This document shows positions 49,153 to 57,934 of a DNA stretch of 64,000 nucleotides, piece by piece. Source of the stretch: a virus; the IMG/VR virus record IMGVR_UViG_3300019889_000009, positions 1-64,000 of that record. One strand, written 5' to 3'. The notes beneath the pieces were generated by a model, which was not told the DNA's origin, did not search any database, and saw only the letters and a list, made by a program, of their open reading frames with translations. Every line of letters starts with the position of its first letter. Position 1 is the stretch's first letter. The translations under genes and the position numbers were made by a program.

Positions 49153-50209
49153 TATCACCCGGCCCAAACTCGTGCAGCTCATGACTGACGTCGAACCCGC
49201 GCTCTCTAGTTTGGGCCTTGTTCCTGTCACCAGTCACTTTTGGTTCACGGGCAAGGAGATCATGGCATACGATGGTCGGATAGCGATTGAAGTCGAGTGC
49301 AAGACACCGTTCGCAGGAGCAGTGCCGCCAGCACTCCTCGCATTGCTCAAGACTTCAACGGCGGAGACACCCATAGAATTTAAACTTGACGACGCGGGCA
49401 CTCTGCACGTCAAAGCCGCATCATCGAAGTTCAAGCTCGCGATCATGCCCAAATCGGACTTTGTGTTCAAAATGCCCGCGTTACCGCAGAATGCGTTTCC
49501 ATGCGATGCCGGTCGGTTCCTCGAAGCGATGACGACGTGCATGTACTCTCTTGGTAATGACACGTCGCACACTGACCATTTGGGTGTGACGTTGATTGCG
49601 GAGGACGGGTTCCTGTTTCTGTTTGGTTATGATCGCGCGACTCTGTCGTCGGGCCGCGTCAAGCTCACGGGTAAGGTCGATTTTGAACGCATCATTCTCC
49701 CGACGAACTTCTGCAAGCAGTTGTTGCGCATCGGTGCAGGAGCAAAAAAGCTGTACCTTGAGATCGCCGATGACTTCGCCATGTTCGAGTGTGACGGCAT
49801 CGCTCTATATGGCAGGCTTGAGGAGTTGGACAAGCCTATCGACTTCATGAACATCCTTGACCAAGCTCTTTTTAAGAACAAGCAAAAGCTTTGTGAGTTA
49901 CCAGAGAACAAATTGCCAGCCGTATTGGAACGCGCCTGCATCATCACTGATGCGGCGGTCGACAAGACGCGAATGGTGGTATCGATCAAGAATGCGCATG
50001 GGCATTTTGACTCCGTCTCCGAACGTGGAGAAGTTCATGACGAGTGTGGGTTTGAAAAGCAGCACCCCGATTGTCTCGCGCATGTTGACCCAGTACGAAT
50101 AAAGGACGGGATTGATCGCTTCACCCATATCTTGTTCACTGAAGAAGCCTGCATCATGGCGAACAAGGAAGCATCGATGGTCTACTTGATACAGGCGAAA
50201 CCAGGTTAA
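49139..50209 (+). CDS. Sliding clamp (beta-like)
   Basis: 356 residues, the length of a bacterial beta clamp. CMYSLGNDTSHTDHLGVTL and ATLSSGRVKLTGKVDFERIILP resemble clamp domain segments. The direct neighbour of the polymerase, with clamp loader and SSB further on. It would tether the polymerase to DNA. Its start overlaps dpdA by 14 bases. Confidence 0.7.
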   Translation: MAKDDITRPKLVQLMTDVEPALSSLGLVPVTSHFWFTGKEIMAYDGRIAIEVECKTPFAGAVPPALLALLKTSTAETPIEFKLDDAGTLHVKAASSKFKLAIMPKSDFVFKMPALPQNAFPCDAGRFLEAMTTCMYSLGNDTSHTDHLGVTLIAEDGFLFLFGYDRATLSSGRVKLTGKVDFERIILPTNFCKQLLRIGAGAKKLYLEIADDFAMFECDGIALYGRLEELDKPIDFMNILDQALFKNKQKLCELPENKLPAVLERACIITDAAVDKTRMVVSIKNAHGHFDSVSERGEVHDECGFEKQHPDCLAHVDPVRIKDGIDRFTHILFTEEACIMANKEASMVYLIQAKPG

Positions 50210-50219
50210 GGAAACTGCA

Positions 50220-52838
50220 ATGGGATTCTTCGGATTAGACGACGGGTCAGCACCCAAGAAGTTAGCAAAAAACGGAGGCCCCCAGAAGGGGGTCTCTGTC
50301 GATTTACTGCACAAGATCGAGTGCAAGGCTTGCCCACTCAATCACGCGCAGGTCACGTCCAACAAGATGGAGCCATTGGGTCCAAAGCAGCCATTGATTT
50401 ACGTGCTGGGCTCCGCTCCCTCGAAAGAAGCCGACAAGGCCGACAAACCATTTGCGGGAAACGAACTGCGTGTGATCAGGCAAATGATGGGCAGTGCTCA
50501 TAAGGATGCGCGGTTCAACAATGTGATCCGTACTTACCCGGGTGAAGGTCCCGACGTTGTGTCAAAGGTTATTGAACTAACGCGTCCGCGCGCGCCCGCA
50601 TTCGTGGAGATCGAATGCTGCCGACCATCGATCGTTCGCGATATTGAGGACGCGCGACCTCGCGCCATATTCGGGTTTGGAGGAGTACCCCTGAAGTGGG
50701 CCGCAGGAGAGACTCACGCCTATCAATGGATGGGGCGTCGGATCCCCGTGCGCATCGGCAACCACACCTGTTGGTACTACCCGTTCATTGACCCTATCGA
50801 TGCGTTGGCCGACGTCAAGTGGGAAGGTCATGAGCCCGACAACATGTTCACCATGCGCAAGAAGATGCGGGCCGCGATTGCGCAGGTGTACGACGAGAAC
50901 GATATCGAACCGCATATTCATTCGGAGGAGTTCGCGCGTCGGGACGTCAAGATCGTGATGGGTGACAGCGATGCTGACTTGCAAGTCATCGAGAAGCATC
51001 TCAAAGCTGCGATGGAAGAGGACTTCGTGGGTCTCGATTATGAAACCAGCACTCTGCGCCCCTACAACAAGGCTGCGAAGATTTGCACAGCGGCCGTCTC
51101 GATCGAGGGTGCGCACCTCGCGTTCCCGTTTGCGCATCGGCAGAGTAAATGGACGGCGAAGCAAGCTGATTACCTGCACGACATGTTCCGCGAGTTTCTA
51201 TATGCCGAAGGTCCGATGAAGATCGCGCATCAACTCGCATTCGAGATGGAGTGGTCTGCGGAGTTCTTTGGACCCGAATGCCTGCGGGCCTCAGAGTGGG
51301 GTGATACGATATCGCAGGCATACGTTATCGACGAGATGCAGGGCTTGCTTTCGCTCGAGGCTCTGACCACGCAGCACTTCGGTATCAATATCAAGGACCT
51401 TAGTCAAGTCAATCGCAAAGACATTGACTCCGAGCCACTCAAGGATGTGCTGACCTACAACGCGATTGATGCGAAGTACCATCGACTCCTGTACATGGAG
51501 CAAGTGCCGATCATTGCACAGCTGGGTATGATGGATGTCTATCGGCATCAACTGCGACGCGTGCCCACACTGGTATTGACGCAGCGTCATGGTATCCCGA
51601 TCGATCAGGACGAACTCGCGGACTTCAAGAGTGACTACGAAGACGAAATTGCAGGAGTTGAAGCAAAGCTTGCCAAAGACCCGTCGGTCATTCGATACAA
51701 CAAGCGATACCCCGATGCACCATACCGCCCGTCAGCATCGCAGGACCTTGCGAAGATGCTACAGATGCTCGGTCACACGTTGAAGAAGACTGAGAAGGGA
51801 GGAGACGCTACCGACGAAAAGAATTTGAGGAAGTACAAGGAGCCGGTAGTCGCTCTTACGATCAAGCATCGCAAAGCTTCTAAAATCTTGTCGACCTATT
51901 GTTCTCCTGTCAGTACTGGGTCAGAGCATCTATTCGACGATAATATGATCAGACCCATCATCTCGACCTACAAGGTGCGCACGTGGCGCACGTCGTCGGA
52001 AGACCCCAACATTCAAAACTGGCCTAAACGCGGACCGAACGTCGTGATCCGCAAAGTCGTCGCACACCGCAAGAAAAAGATTGTGGCGTTTGACTACGCT
52101 GGCATTCAAGCGCGCAATGTCGCAATGGAAAGCCTGGACCCGACACTGATCGACGCATTCTTCACCGGCTACGACATTCACAAAGACTGGGTCAATAATC
52201 TTGACAAGCGCTATCCGAAGTGGTCGAAGAAAGGGCTGCATGATGACCCAAAGGTGTTCAAGGACGTTCGTGGTGGTGTCAAAAATCAATTCGTGTTCCC
52301 GACGTTTTTTGGTGCGTCTCCCAAGTCAATAGCGGTCGGGCTTGCGGGCTCGGGTAACATGTCGCCCCCTGTCGAAGTCGTCGAGGAGATGCAGGACGAG
52401 TTCTTTAAGCGGTTCCCAAAGATCAAAAAGTGGCACGAACGACTTCAAGGGCAATACAGGCGCGACGGTTACGTGACTGGTCTATCAGGGCACCGACGTC
52501 ACGCTCCGATCTCCTATAACGAAATAATCAACTCACCTATTCAGGCTGACGAGTCTCTAATCGTGCTGACCGCTATGTCAGAGTTGTCAGAACGCGACTA
52601 TAAACTGTACCAGCCGATGATGGAGATCCATGACGACTTGACGTTCTTGTGGCCGGAGGATGAGATTGACGAGCGGTCGGATGTCGTGATCTCCGAAATG
52701 TGCAGGCCGCGGTTCGAATGGATCAATGTGCCATTGGAGGTCGAGATGTCGATCGGCGACAATTGGTGCGATTTGAAAGAGATTGGGAAGTTCATCAATG
52801 TGGGCACTAAGGGCGACTACAAGGAGTTAAAGAAATGA
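50220..52838 (+). CDS. Uracil-DNA-glycosylase/DNA polymerase A fusion
   Basis: 872 residues. Residues about 27-200 match iron-sulfur uracil-DNA glycosylase-like proteins (CKACPLNHA, a LGSAPSKEADKADKPFAGN loop). Residues about 265-440 are a 3'-5' exonuclease with GLDYETS (Asp272, Glu274). From about 600 on is a family A polymerase: motif A FDYAGIQARN near 624, motif B KNQFVFPTFFGA near 688, motif C HDDLTF near 804. One chain would scan for uracil, copy and proofread DNA. Key catalytic Asp residues are present. Confidence 0.8.
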   Translation: MGFFGLDDGSAPKKLAKNGGPQKGVSVDLLHKIECKACPLNHAQVTSNKMEPLGPKQPLIYVLGSAPSKEADKADKPFAGNELRVIRQMMGSAHKDARFNNVIRTYPGEGPDVVSKVIELTRPRAPAFVEIECCRPSIVRDIEDARPRAIFGFGGVPLKWAAGETHAYQWMGRRIPVRIGNHTCWYYPFIDPIDALADVKWEGHEPDNMFTMRKKMRAAIAQVYDENDIEPHIHSEEFARRDVKIVMGDSDADLQVIEKHLKAAMEEDFVGLDYETSTLRPYNKAAKICTAAVSIEGAHLAFPFAHRQSKWTAKQADYLHDMFREFLYAEGPMKIAHQLAFEMEWSAEFFGPECLRASEWGDTISQAYVIDEMQGLLSLEALTTQHFGINIKDLSQVNRKDIDSEPLKDVLTYNAIDAKYHRLLYMEQVPIIAQLGMMDVYRHQLRRVPTLVLTQRHGIPIDQDELADFKSDYEDEIAGVEAKLAKDPSVIRYNKRYPDAPYRPSASQDLAKMLQMLGHTLKKTEKGGDATDEKNLRKYKEPVVALTIKHRKASKILSTYCSPVSTGSEHLFDDNMIRPIISTYKVRTWRTSSEDPNIQNWPKRGPNVVIRKVVAHRKKKIVAFDYAGIQARNVAMESLDPTLIDAFFTGYDIHKDWVNNLDKRYPKWSKKGLHDDPKVFKDVRGGVKNQFVFPTFFGASPKSIAVGLAGSGNMSPPVEVVEEMQDEFFKRFPKIKKWHERLQGQYRRDGYVTGLSGHRRHAPISYNEIINSPIQADESLIVLTAMSELSERDYKLYQPMMEIHDDLTFLWPEDEIDERSDVVISEMCRPRFEWINVPLEVEMSIGDNWCDLKEIGKFINVGTKGDYKELKK

Positions 52839-53161
52839 CTGACAACTGCTATAGAATCCCCGAAGGTCAAGAAGAGCAAATAGAAGTACTGATCACTGCG
52901 GTGCATGAGGACGTCAGTACTGAGTTTGCAGAAAAACTACGCCAGCTTGTTCACGCAGAAGCGACTTCCAACAACCTGTCGAGAGCTACTTGTTTAGCAA
53001 CCTTATCATTCGTGCTAGCCAATACATGCTTTCGAACCAGGCAGTTCGACGAGTTGGCTGGCTGCGAACTTACTTTCATCTACACAAACTACATGCACGC
53101 AACTGTGCATGCTCTTTATGATGACCAGCGCACCGACGCAATAAACAAAACCAAATCGTAG
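52835..53161 (+). CDS. Unknown protein after polymerase
   Basis: 108 residues in ATGA overlap with the polymerase stop. Helical, with three cysteines (TCLATLSFVLANTCF, AGCELT). No family is recognised. Its end abuts a GCAGTATGATT motif. Confidence 0.45.
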   Translation: MTDNCYRIPEGQEEQIEVLITAVHEDVSTEFAEKLRQLVHAEATSNNLSRATCLATLSFVLANTCFRTRQFDELAGCELTFIYTNYMHATVHALYDDQRTDAINKTKS

Positions 53162-53171
53162 CAGTATGATT
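53161..53171 (+). promoter_or_regulatory. GCAGTATGATT motif, site 7
   Basis: Exact motif directly after the previous stop. TATGAT at 53165-53170 followed by TTAAC predicts a start near 53176, giving a fifteen-base leader with AAAGGAG before the clamp loader GTG. Confidence 0.55.
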
Positions 53172-53190
53172 TAACAAAGGAGCACCACAC

Positions 53191-54123
53191 GTGACAGCAC
53201 TTGCGACGAAGCACCGCCCCCTGAACTTCGAGACCGTGAAGGGGCAAGACAAGGCCATCAAAGCCTTGAAGACAGTACTCGACGCTGACACCGCGTCGAC
53301 TTTCCTGTTCTCTGGGCCGTCGGGCACAGGCAAGACCACGCTTGCGCGTATCACGTCGGCATACCTCGAGTGTGACAAGGATCTACTTGAGATCGATGCT
53401 GCATCGAACTCCGGCGTCGACAAGATGCGCGAAGTCATGGAGCTCATGCGCTACACCCCTGTCGGGGGCAACGGGGGTCGTGCTGCGATCGTTGACGAAT
53501 GCCACAGATTGTCGGGGCAGGCGTGGGATGCGTTATTGAAAGCGACTGAGGAGCCGAAGAAGGGAGTCTTTTGGTTCTTCTGCACAACGAACCTCGGGAA
53601 GGTCCCGAAAACAATCATGACGCGCTGTGCCCACATTCAACTCAAGCCCGTGAGTGATGATGACCTCGAGTCAGTGGTGTTGCGTGTCGCGAAGAAAGAG
53701 GGGATCGACGTCACCGATGGTGTACTGCAAATCATTTGTCGCGAGGCCATGGGGTCCCCACGTCAAGCCCTCGCAAACCTCGCATTGGCTGCGAACGCAA
53801 CGACCGCGAAAGAAGCATCGGCACTTCTGCATTCGGCCGTTGACTCCGATGCTGTTCGCGAGCTGTGCCAGTTCTTGCTCAAAGGGGGTTCGTGGCCCAA
53901 GGTCATGAGTATCCTCAGTCGGCTTGAGGACGAGTCATTCGAAGGCGTGCGCATTGTCGTCACCAACTACATGGGGGCCGTGCTCAAAGGGGCCAAGTCC
54001 GATCGTGAAGCAATGGCGACCCTCCATATCATCGAACAGTTCTCGAACGAGTATAATCAATCGGAGGGCATTGCGCCCTTGCTCCTGTCAGTCGGTAGGA
54101 GCATATACAGCGGAGGAGAATGA
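53191..54123 (+). CDS. Clamp loader AAA+ subunit
   Basis: 310 residues from a GTG at 53191. Walker A GPSGTGKTT at 42-50, Walker B IVDECHRL near 97, sensor segment FFCTTNLGKVPKTIMTRC, and SPRQALANL fit the RFC/DnaX-like loader subunit, as in T4 gp44. It would open the clamp with ATP. Only this loader subunit is visible in the window. It is followed by a RecA-mediator-like gene. Confidence 0.8.
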   Translation: MTALATKHRPLNFETVKGQDKAIKALKTVLDADTASTFLFSGPSGTGKTTLARITSAYLECDKDLLEIDAASNSGVDKMREVMELMRYTPVGGNGGRAAIVDECHRLSGQAWDALLKATEEPKKGVFWFFCTTNLGKVPKTIMTRCAHIQLKPVSDDDLESVVLRVAKKEGIDVTDGVLQIICREAMGSPRQALANLALAANATTAKEASALLHSAVDSDAVRELCQFLLKGGSWPKVMSILSRLEDESFEGVRIVVTNYMGAVLKGAKSDREAMATLHIIEQFSNEYNQSEGIAPLLLSVGRSIYSGGE

Positions 54124-54125
54124 CG

Positions 54126-54677
54126 ATGGCGAAGAATACGCGGGTGCGGACCGACGACAAGCAAACCGATCATGACGGTTCGTTTCTCGAGGAGATGACC
54201 GAGGGCATGTCGATTGACAAGCACGCCCTTGATGAAGCACTGACGATGCAGGTGCACAATTTTCACAAGGTCTCGGAGCGTCTCGCCATCGATATCAGTA
54301 TCCGAGACATGCAAAAAGATGAAGCGAAGCGCATCGAGGCCGAAGCGGACGAGGAGATACGACGCATGGCTGAAGAAGAAGAAAAGAAAAAGCCATCAGA
54401 GACTGCGATCAGGAATTTGGTGATGCAGGACAAAGCGGTCGTCTCCGCGAACAAGGAGTTGGCTCGTCTGAACAAATCGGTTGGACTCCTGCAAGCACTA
54501 AAGGAGTCGTATCTGCAACGATCGTATGCATTGAAGGAGCTCGTCTCCCTGTATCTTGCGGGATACTTCGGCGAGGGCATGGTTGAAGGAGCAGGCGCGC
54601 ACCGCGTCAAAGAAGGAGCGCATGAAGGCAATCGTGCAGCCATGCAGCGTGAGCGCGAAGAACGCAAGCGGAGGTAG
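54126..54677 (+). CDS. Helical protein, possible recombination mediator
   Basis: 183 residues from the ATG at 54126, chosen because GGAGGAG lies about seven bases before it. Long charged helices (EEIRRMAEEEEKKK; KALKESYLQRSYALKELVSLYLAGYF). Its place between clamp loader, SSB and RecA is where T4-like phages encode UvsY, but sequence similarity is weak. Confidence 0.4.
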   Translation: MAKNTRVRTDDKQTDHDGSFLEEMTEGMSIDKHALDEALTMQVHNFHKVSERLAIDISIRDMQKDEAKRIEAEADEEIRRMAEEEEKKKPSETAIRNLVMQDKAVVSANKELARLNKSVGLLQALKESYLQRSYALKELVSLYLAGYFGEGMVEGAGAHRVKEGAHEGNRAAMQREREERKRR

Positions 54678-54679
54678 CT

Positions 54680-54829
54680 GTGGAAGAGTTCTTTCTAAAA
54701 CTATTTGTCGGTGTCTTGGCGGTGTATGCCTTGGGCCGATTGTTGCTGGTTGCATACTTTGCAGCCAGGCGTCGTCACGTGAGAAATGTCTTGCGTGACC
54801 TAACCTCAGGAGAAGGCAATGGTCGCTAG
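54680..54829 (+). CDS. Micro membrane protein
   Basis: 49 residues from a GTG just after the previous stop, with GGAGG six bases upstream. One hydrophobic stretch at about 7-28 and a basic end (RRRHVRNVLRD). Its stop overlaps the SSB start by eleven bases. Likely translated but unknown. Confidence 0.45.
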   Translation: MEEFFLKLFVGVLAVYALGRLLLVAYFAARRRHVRNVLRDLTSGEGNGR

Positions 54830-56138
54830 GACCGGGAGTAAGAAAGACAAGGGCGGGTCCAAGGGTTCGTCTTTTGTGTACAAGAAGCGCAATGCTGACG
54901 ACGTGAAGAAGCGGGCCGAACAAACTGGCGGCCGGTTTGACTCACCGTTCAAGCAGGGCTTCGACGTGTTCCGCCCGAAGAATGGGGAGTCGCAGGTCCG
55001 CATCCTCCCTGCTTCATGGGAAGACCATGATCATTATGGGTTCGATGTTTGGATGCATCGCTTCGTCGGTGCTGACAATTCGAACTATCTATGTGCGAAC
55101 AAAATGCTGGGCAAGAAGTGCGCAGTGTGCGTCGAGCAGAAACTCGCGAAAGACGCGGGTGAAGATCAGGAAGCGAAAGATCTTGCACCCGTCAAGCGAA
55201 GCGTCGTGTGGTTGATCGATCGCGACGACAAGGCCGATCCACCGGTCCCGCAGTTGTGGGAAATGTCGTGGACGCAAGATCGCGATATCGCGGCACTGTG
55301 CCACACCGAGCGTACGGGCAAGATACTCCTGATCGATCACCCGGACGATGGCTATGATATCATCATCAAGAAGACTGGTCAGGGTCTCAAGACACGATAC
55401 TCATTCATCATTGACCGGGAGTCTACCCCGATTTGTGATGACGTCGACGACCAGGACGATATCCTCGCGTTCATCACTGAGAACCCAGTGCCTGATACTC
55501 TGCGATACGACACCTTCGAACACGTCGAGAAGCAAATGTCGGGTACCTCGGAGTCCAAGGACGAGGAACTCGACGATGACAAGCCCCGCGGTCGCAAGCG
55601 CAGTCGTGATGATGACGACGACGAGAAGCCGCGTGGTCGTGGTCGCGCTCGTGATGAAGATGATGACGAGAAGCCTCGTGGTCGGCGTGGTCGTGATAAA
55701 GACGACGATGACGATGATGACCGTGCTTCGCGGCGCCGTCGTGACCGTGACGATGATGACCCGGATGACGAGACAACGGAGCGTGGCAGTCGTGGTCGTA
55801 GTCGCGCTAAAGACGATGATGATGATAAACCGGCACGTCGTGGTCGTGGCAGAGATGCTGACGATGATGACGACAAGCCGGCACGTCGCGGTCGTGAACG
55901 TGCGGACGAGGATGACGACGACAAGCCGAGAGGCCGTCGTTCTCGGGAAGAGCCTGAAGACGATGATAAGCCAGCGCGTCGAGGGCGTGGTCGCGATGCG
56001 GATGATGATGACGACAAACCCGCCCGCCGTGGTCGCGAGCGAGTTGATGAAGAAGAAGATGACAAACCGTCGCGACGTGGCCGCGCTCGTGACGATGATG
56101 ACGCCGAGGAGCGCCCTGCTCGCCGCAGTCGGCGTTGA
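54819..56138 (+). CDS. ssDNA-binding protein with long charged repeat
   Basis: 439 residues. Residues about 1-240 fit a phage gp32-like single-strand DNA-binding core: RFDSPFKQGFDVFRPKNGES, a zinc-type CANKMLGKKCAVC, and YDIIIKKTGQGLKTRYSF. The C-terminal 190 residues are a repeat of Asp runs, KPARRGR and KPRGR units: a mixed-charge disordered tail much longer than the acidic tips of usual SSBs. Such tails recruit partners or drive condensation. It lies between mediator and RecA. Confidence 0.7.
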   Translation: MVARTGSKKDKGGSKGSSFVYKKRNADDVKKRAEQTGGRFDSPFKQGFDVFRPKNGESQVRILPASWEDHDHYGFDVWMHRFVGADNSNYLCANKMLGKKCAVCVEQKLAKDAGEDQEAKDLAPVKRSVVWLIDRDDKADPPVPQLWEMSWTQDRDIAALCHTERTGKILLIDHPDDGYDIIIKKTGQGLKTRYSFIIDRESTPICDDVDDQDDILAFITENPVPDTLRYDTFEHVEKQMSGTSESKDEELDDDKPRGRKRSRDDDDDEKPRGRGRARDEDDDEKPRGRRGRDKDDDDDDDRASRRRRDRDDDDPDDETTERGSRGRSRAKDDDDDKPARRGRGRDADDDDDKPARRGRERADEDDDDKPRGRRSREEPEDDDKPARRGRGRDADDDDDKPARRGRERVDEEEDDKPSRRGRARDDDDAEERPARRSRR

Positions 56139-56145
56139 TACCATC

Positions 56146-56170
56146 GGGGGGTCGCGCGTTGCGGCCCCCC
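56146..56170 (+). terminator. GC hairpin before recA
   Basis: GGGGGG and CCCCCC pair, with inner CGC/GCG pairs and one U-G. Ten pairs, no T-run. It may slow transcription or protect the mRNA end. Confidence 0.4.
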
Positions 56171-56192
56171 ATTACATTGAACGGAGTCCGAT

Positions 56193-57191
56193 ATGGTGGC
56201 GCGCGAACGATTGAAACAGGGCAACTATTTTTCAGCCCCTAAGTCAAACTTACAATTCATACCGTCGGGGTCCAAGCTGTTGGATCTCTCGCTAGGTGGG
56301 GGGTGGTGTGAAGAACGGATCATCAACGTGGTTGGTGACAAGGCGACGGGCAAGACCCTGCTCATGATCGAAGCCAGCGCAAACTTTGCCCGCAAGTATC
56401 CCAAGGGCAAGATCAGATACCGCGAAGCAGAGTCTGCATTCGATAAACCGTATGCAGGAGCACTCGGGATGCCGATCGAGCGTATTGACTTCGGTGGTGA
56501 CGCTCCGATGGAAACGGTCGAGGACATGTTTGAGGACCTGCAAAAGATCGTGACGAAAGCGAAGCAAAAAGAATTGGTCATCGTTGACTCGTTGGACGCG
56601 TTGTCAGACCGCAGCGAAATGAAACGCGACATGGACGAGGGCACCTATGGCGCGCAGAAGGCCAAGATGCTGTCGCAGTTGTTTCGCAGACTGACGAGTC
56701 AATTAGCTGATAGCCAGGTCACGCTCATAATCGTGTCGCAGGTCCGCGACAAAATCGGAGTGTCATTCGGTCGCAAGTTTTCACGATCAGGCGGCAAGGC
56801 ATTGGATTTTTACGCGTCGCAAGTCGTATACCTTGCGCACGTCGGTCGCCTGACCCGTAAGGTCTCGGGTCTCGCACGTGCAACTGGAGTCAAGGTGTTG
56901 GCGAAGATTGACAAGTCAAAGGTCGGACTCCCGTTCCGCGAAGCTGCTTTTGACGTGCGGTTCGGCTATGGGATCGATGACGTTCAGTCATGCGTCGATT
57001 GGCTCAAGGAGTGTCGGTCACTCAAGCTCGCCGATATCAGGGAGTCTGAGGTCAAGGACTATTTGGATTGGGTGCTAGCAATGTCACCCGAGGATGGGCA
57101 GAAGGAGATCGACCGCATTCGTGCGATCGTTGAACACAAGTGGTATGAGATCGAAGACAAGCTGCTAACTCCGAGGAAGAAATATGGGTAA
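56193..57191 (+). CDS. RecA/UvsX recombinase
   Basis: 332 residues. Walker A VGDKATGKTLL at about 47-57, Walker B LVIVDSLDAL near 128, and the segment LIIVSQVRDK are those of RecA. Shorter than host RecA, as with UvsX. It would pair homologous DNA for recombination-dependent replication, with SSB and SbcCD-like nuclease nearby. Its last codons overlap a small basic gene. Confidence 0.8.
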   Translation: MVARERLKQGNYFSAPKSNLQFIPSGSKLLDLSLGGGWCEERIINVVGDKATGKTLLMIEASANFARKYPKGKIRYREAESAFDKPYAGALGMPIERIDFGGDAPMETVEDMFEDLQKIVTKAKQKELVIVDSLDALSDRSEMKRDMDEGTYGAQKAKMLSQLFRRLTSQLADSQVTLIIVSQVRDKIGVSFGRKFSRSGGKALDFYASQVVYLAHVGRLTRKVSGLARATGVKVLAKIDKSKVGLPFREAAFDVRFGYGIDDVQSCVDWLKECRSLKLADIRESEVKDYLDWVLAMSPEDGQKEIDRIRAIVEHKWYEIEDKLLTPRKKYG

Positions 57192-57315
57192 GCATAAACC
57201 TGCACGACTACGACGCGCCAAAAAGAAAGCTGCACAACGCAAAGCCTATCGGGCACGCAAGAAGGAACGAGATAATGCGCAAGGGAGGCGGGAAAGCAAA
57301 GGGGTCAGCGTATGA
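57184..57315 (+). CDS. Small very basic protein
   Basis: 43 residues, ATG at 57184 within the end of recA and overlapping the next gene by 41 bases. More than half of the residues are Arg, Lys, Gln or Ala (RRAKKKAAQRKAYRARKK). GAGGAAG lies six bases upstream. Likely a nucleic-acid-binding micro-protein, but coding is not certain. Confidence 0.4.
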   Translation: MGKHKPARLRRAKKKAAQRKAYRARKKERDNAQGRRESKGVSV

Positions 57316-57934
57316 GCGCGAAGTTTGCAAAGCTTTGTCACTGTGGGTCTCGCACAATAAACGCGAGGATTTGTTCTGGCGGTCGGCGATGTCTGGGGGT
57401 CGTGCGACTGTCGGCCGACGTGCAGGCAAAGATCTTGCGCATCATGCGGGTGACATCTCCGCAACCCATCGGCTTGGACACGCGCTTACTGATCAGTTCT
57501 ACGTCGAGTGTAAACGATACGCCGACCTGAAGATCGAGTCAGGAGTGTTGCGAGGAGTTGGTAAGCTCGCAGCGTTTTGGAAAGAGACTTGCAAGCAGGC
57601 CACCATTCACAAGAAGCTTCCGATGCTGATCGCGCGGCAGGACCAATCAAGCACCCTTTTGATCATCCCCCTTGCGTCAATTATCAACCCTTATGGCACC
57701 CCGATGTACGCCCACAAGACGGTGGTGCTGCGATCGTGGGTAATGCGCGCGGACTTCTTCGAGTTCGATGCAGTGATGAAGCTTCCGTTCCCCGACGTCA
57801 ACTCCGTCAATGAACCGTTCCTGAAAGCGGGGGAGCTTGCGCGCATCCTCGGCTATGAGGTTGCAAAAGTCAGTACTCGATCACGTGAACGCATTCGGCT
57901 TGAACCAATCAAACGCAAGAGGATAAGACTATGA
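57275..57934 (+). CDS. Putative PD-(D/E)XK nuclease
   Basis: 219 residues. GSAYEREVCKALSLWV, an HAGDIS segment and FYVECKRYADLKIE give the acidic-Asp-ExK arrangement of PD-(D/E)XK nucleases such as Holliday-junction resolvases. The basic end (RKRIRL) fits DNA binding. Placed between RecA and SbcCD-like genes, it is probably a recombination nuclease. Coupled by ATGA to the phosphatase. Confidence 0.55.
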   Translation: MRKGGGKAKGSAYEREVCKALSLWVSHNKREDLFWRSAMSGGRATVGRRAGKDLAHHAGDISATHRLGHALTDQFYVECKRYADLKIESGVLRGVGKLAAFWKETCKQATIHKKLPMLIARQDQSSTLLIIPLASIINPYGTPMYAHKTVVLRSWVMRADFFEFDAVMKLPFPDVNSVNEPFLKAGELARILGYEVAKVSTRSRERIRLEPIKRKRIRL

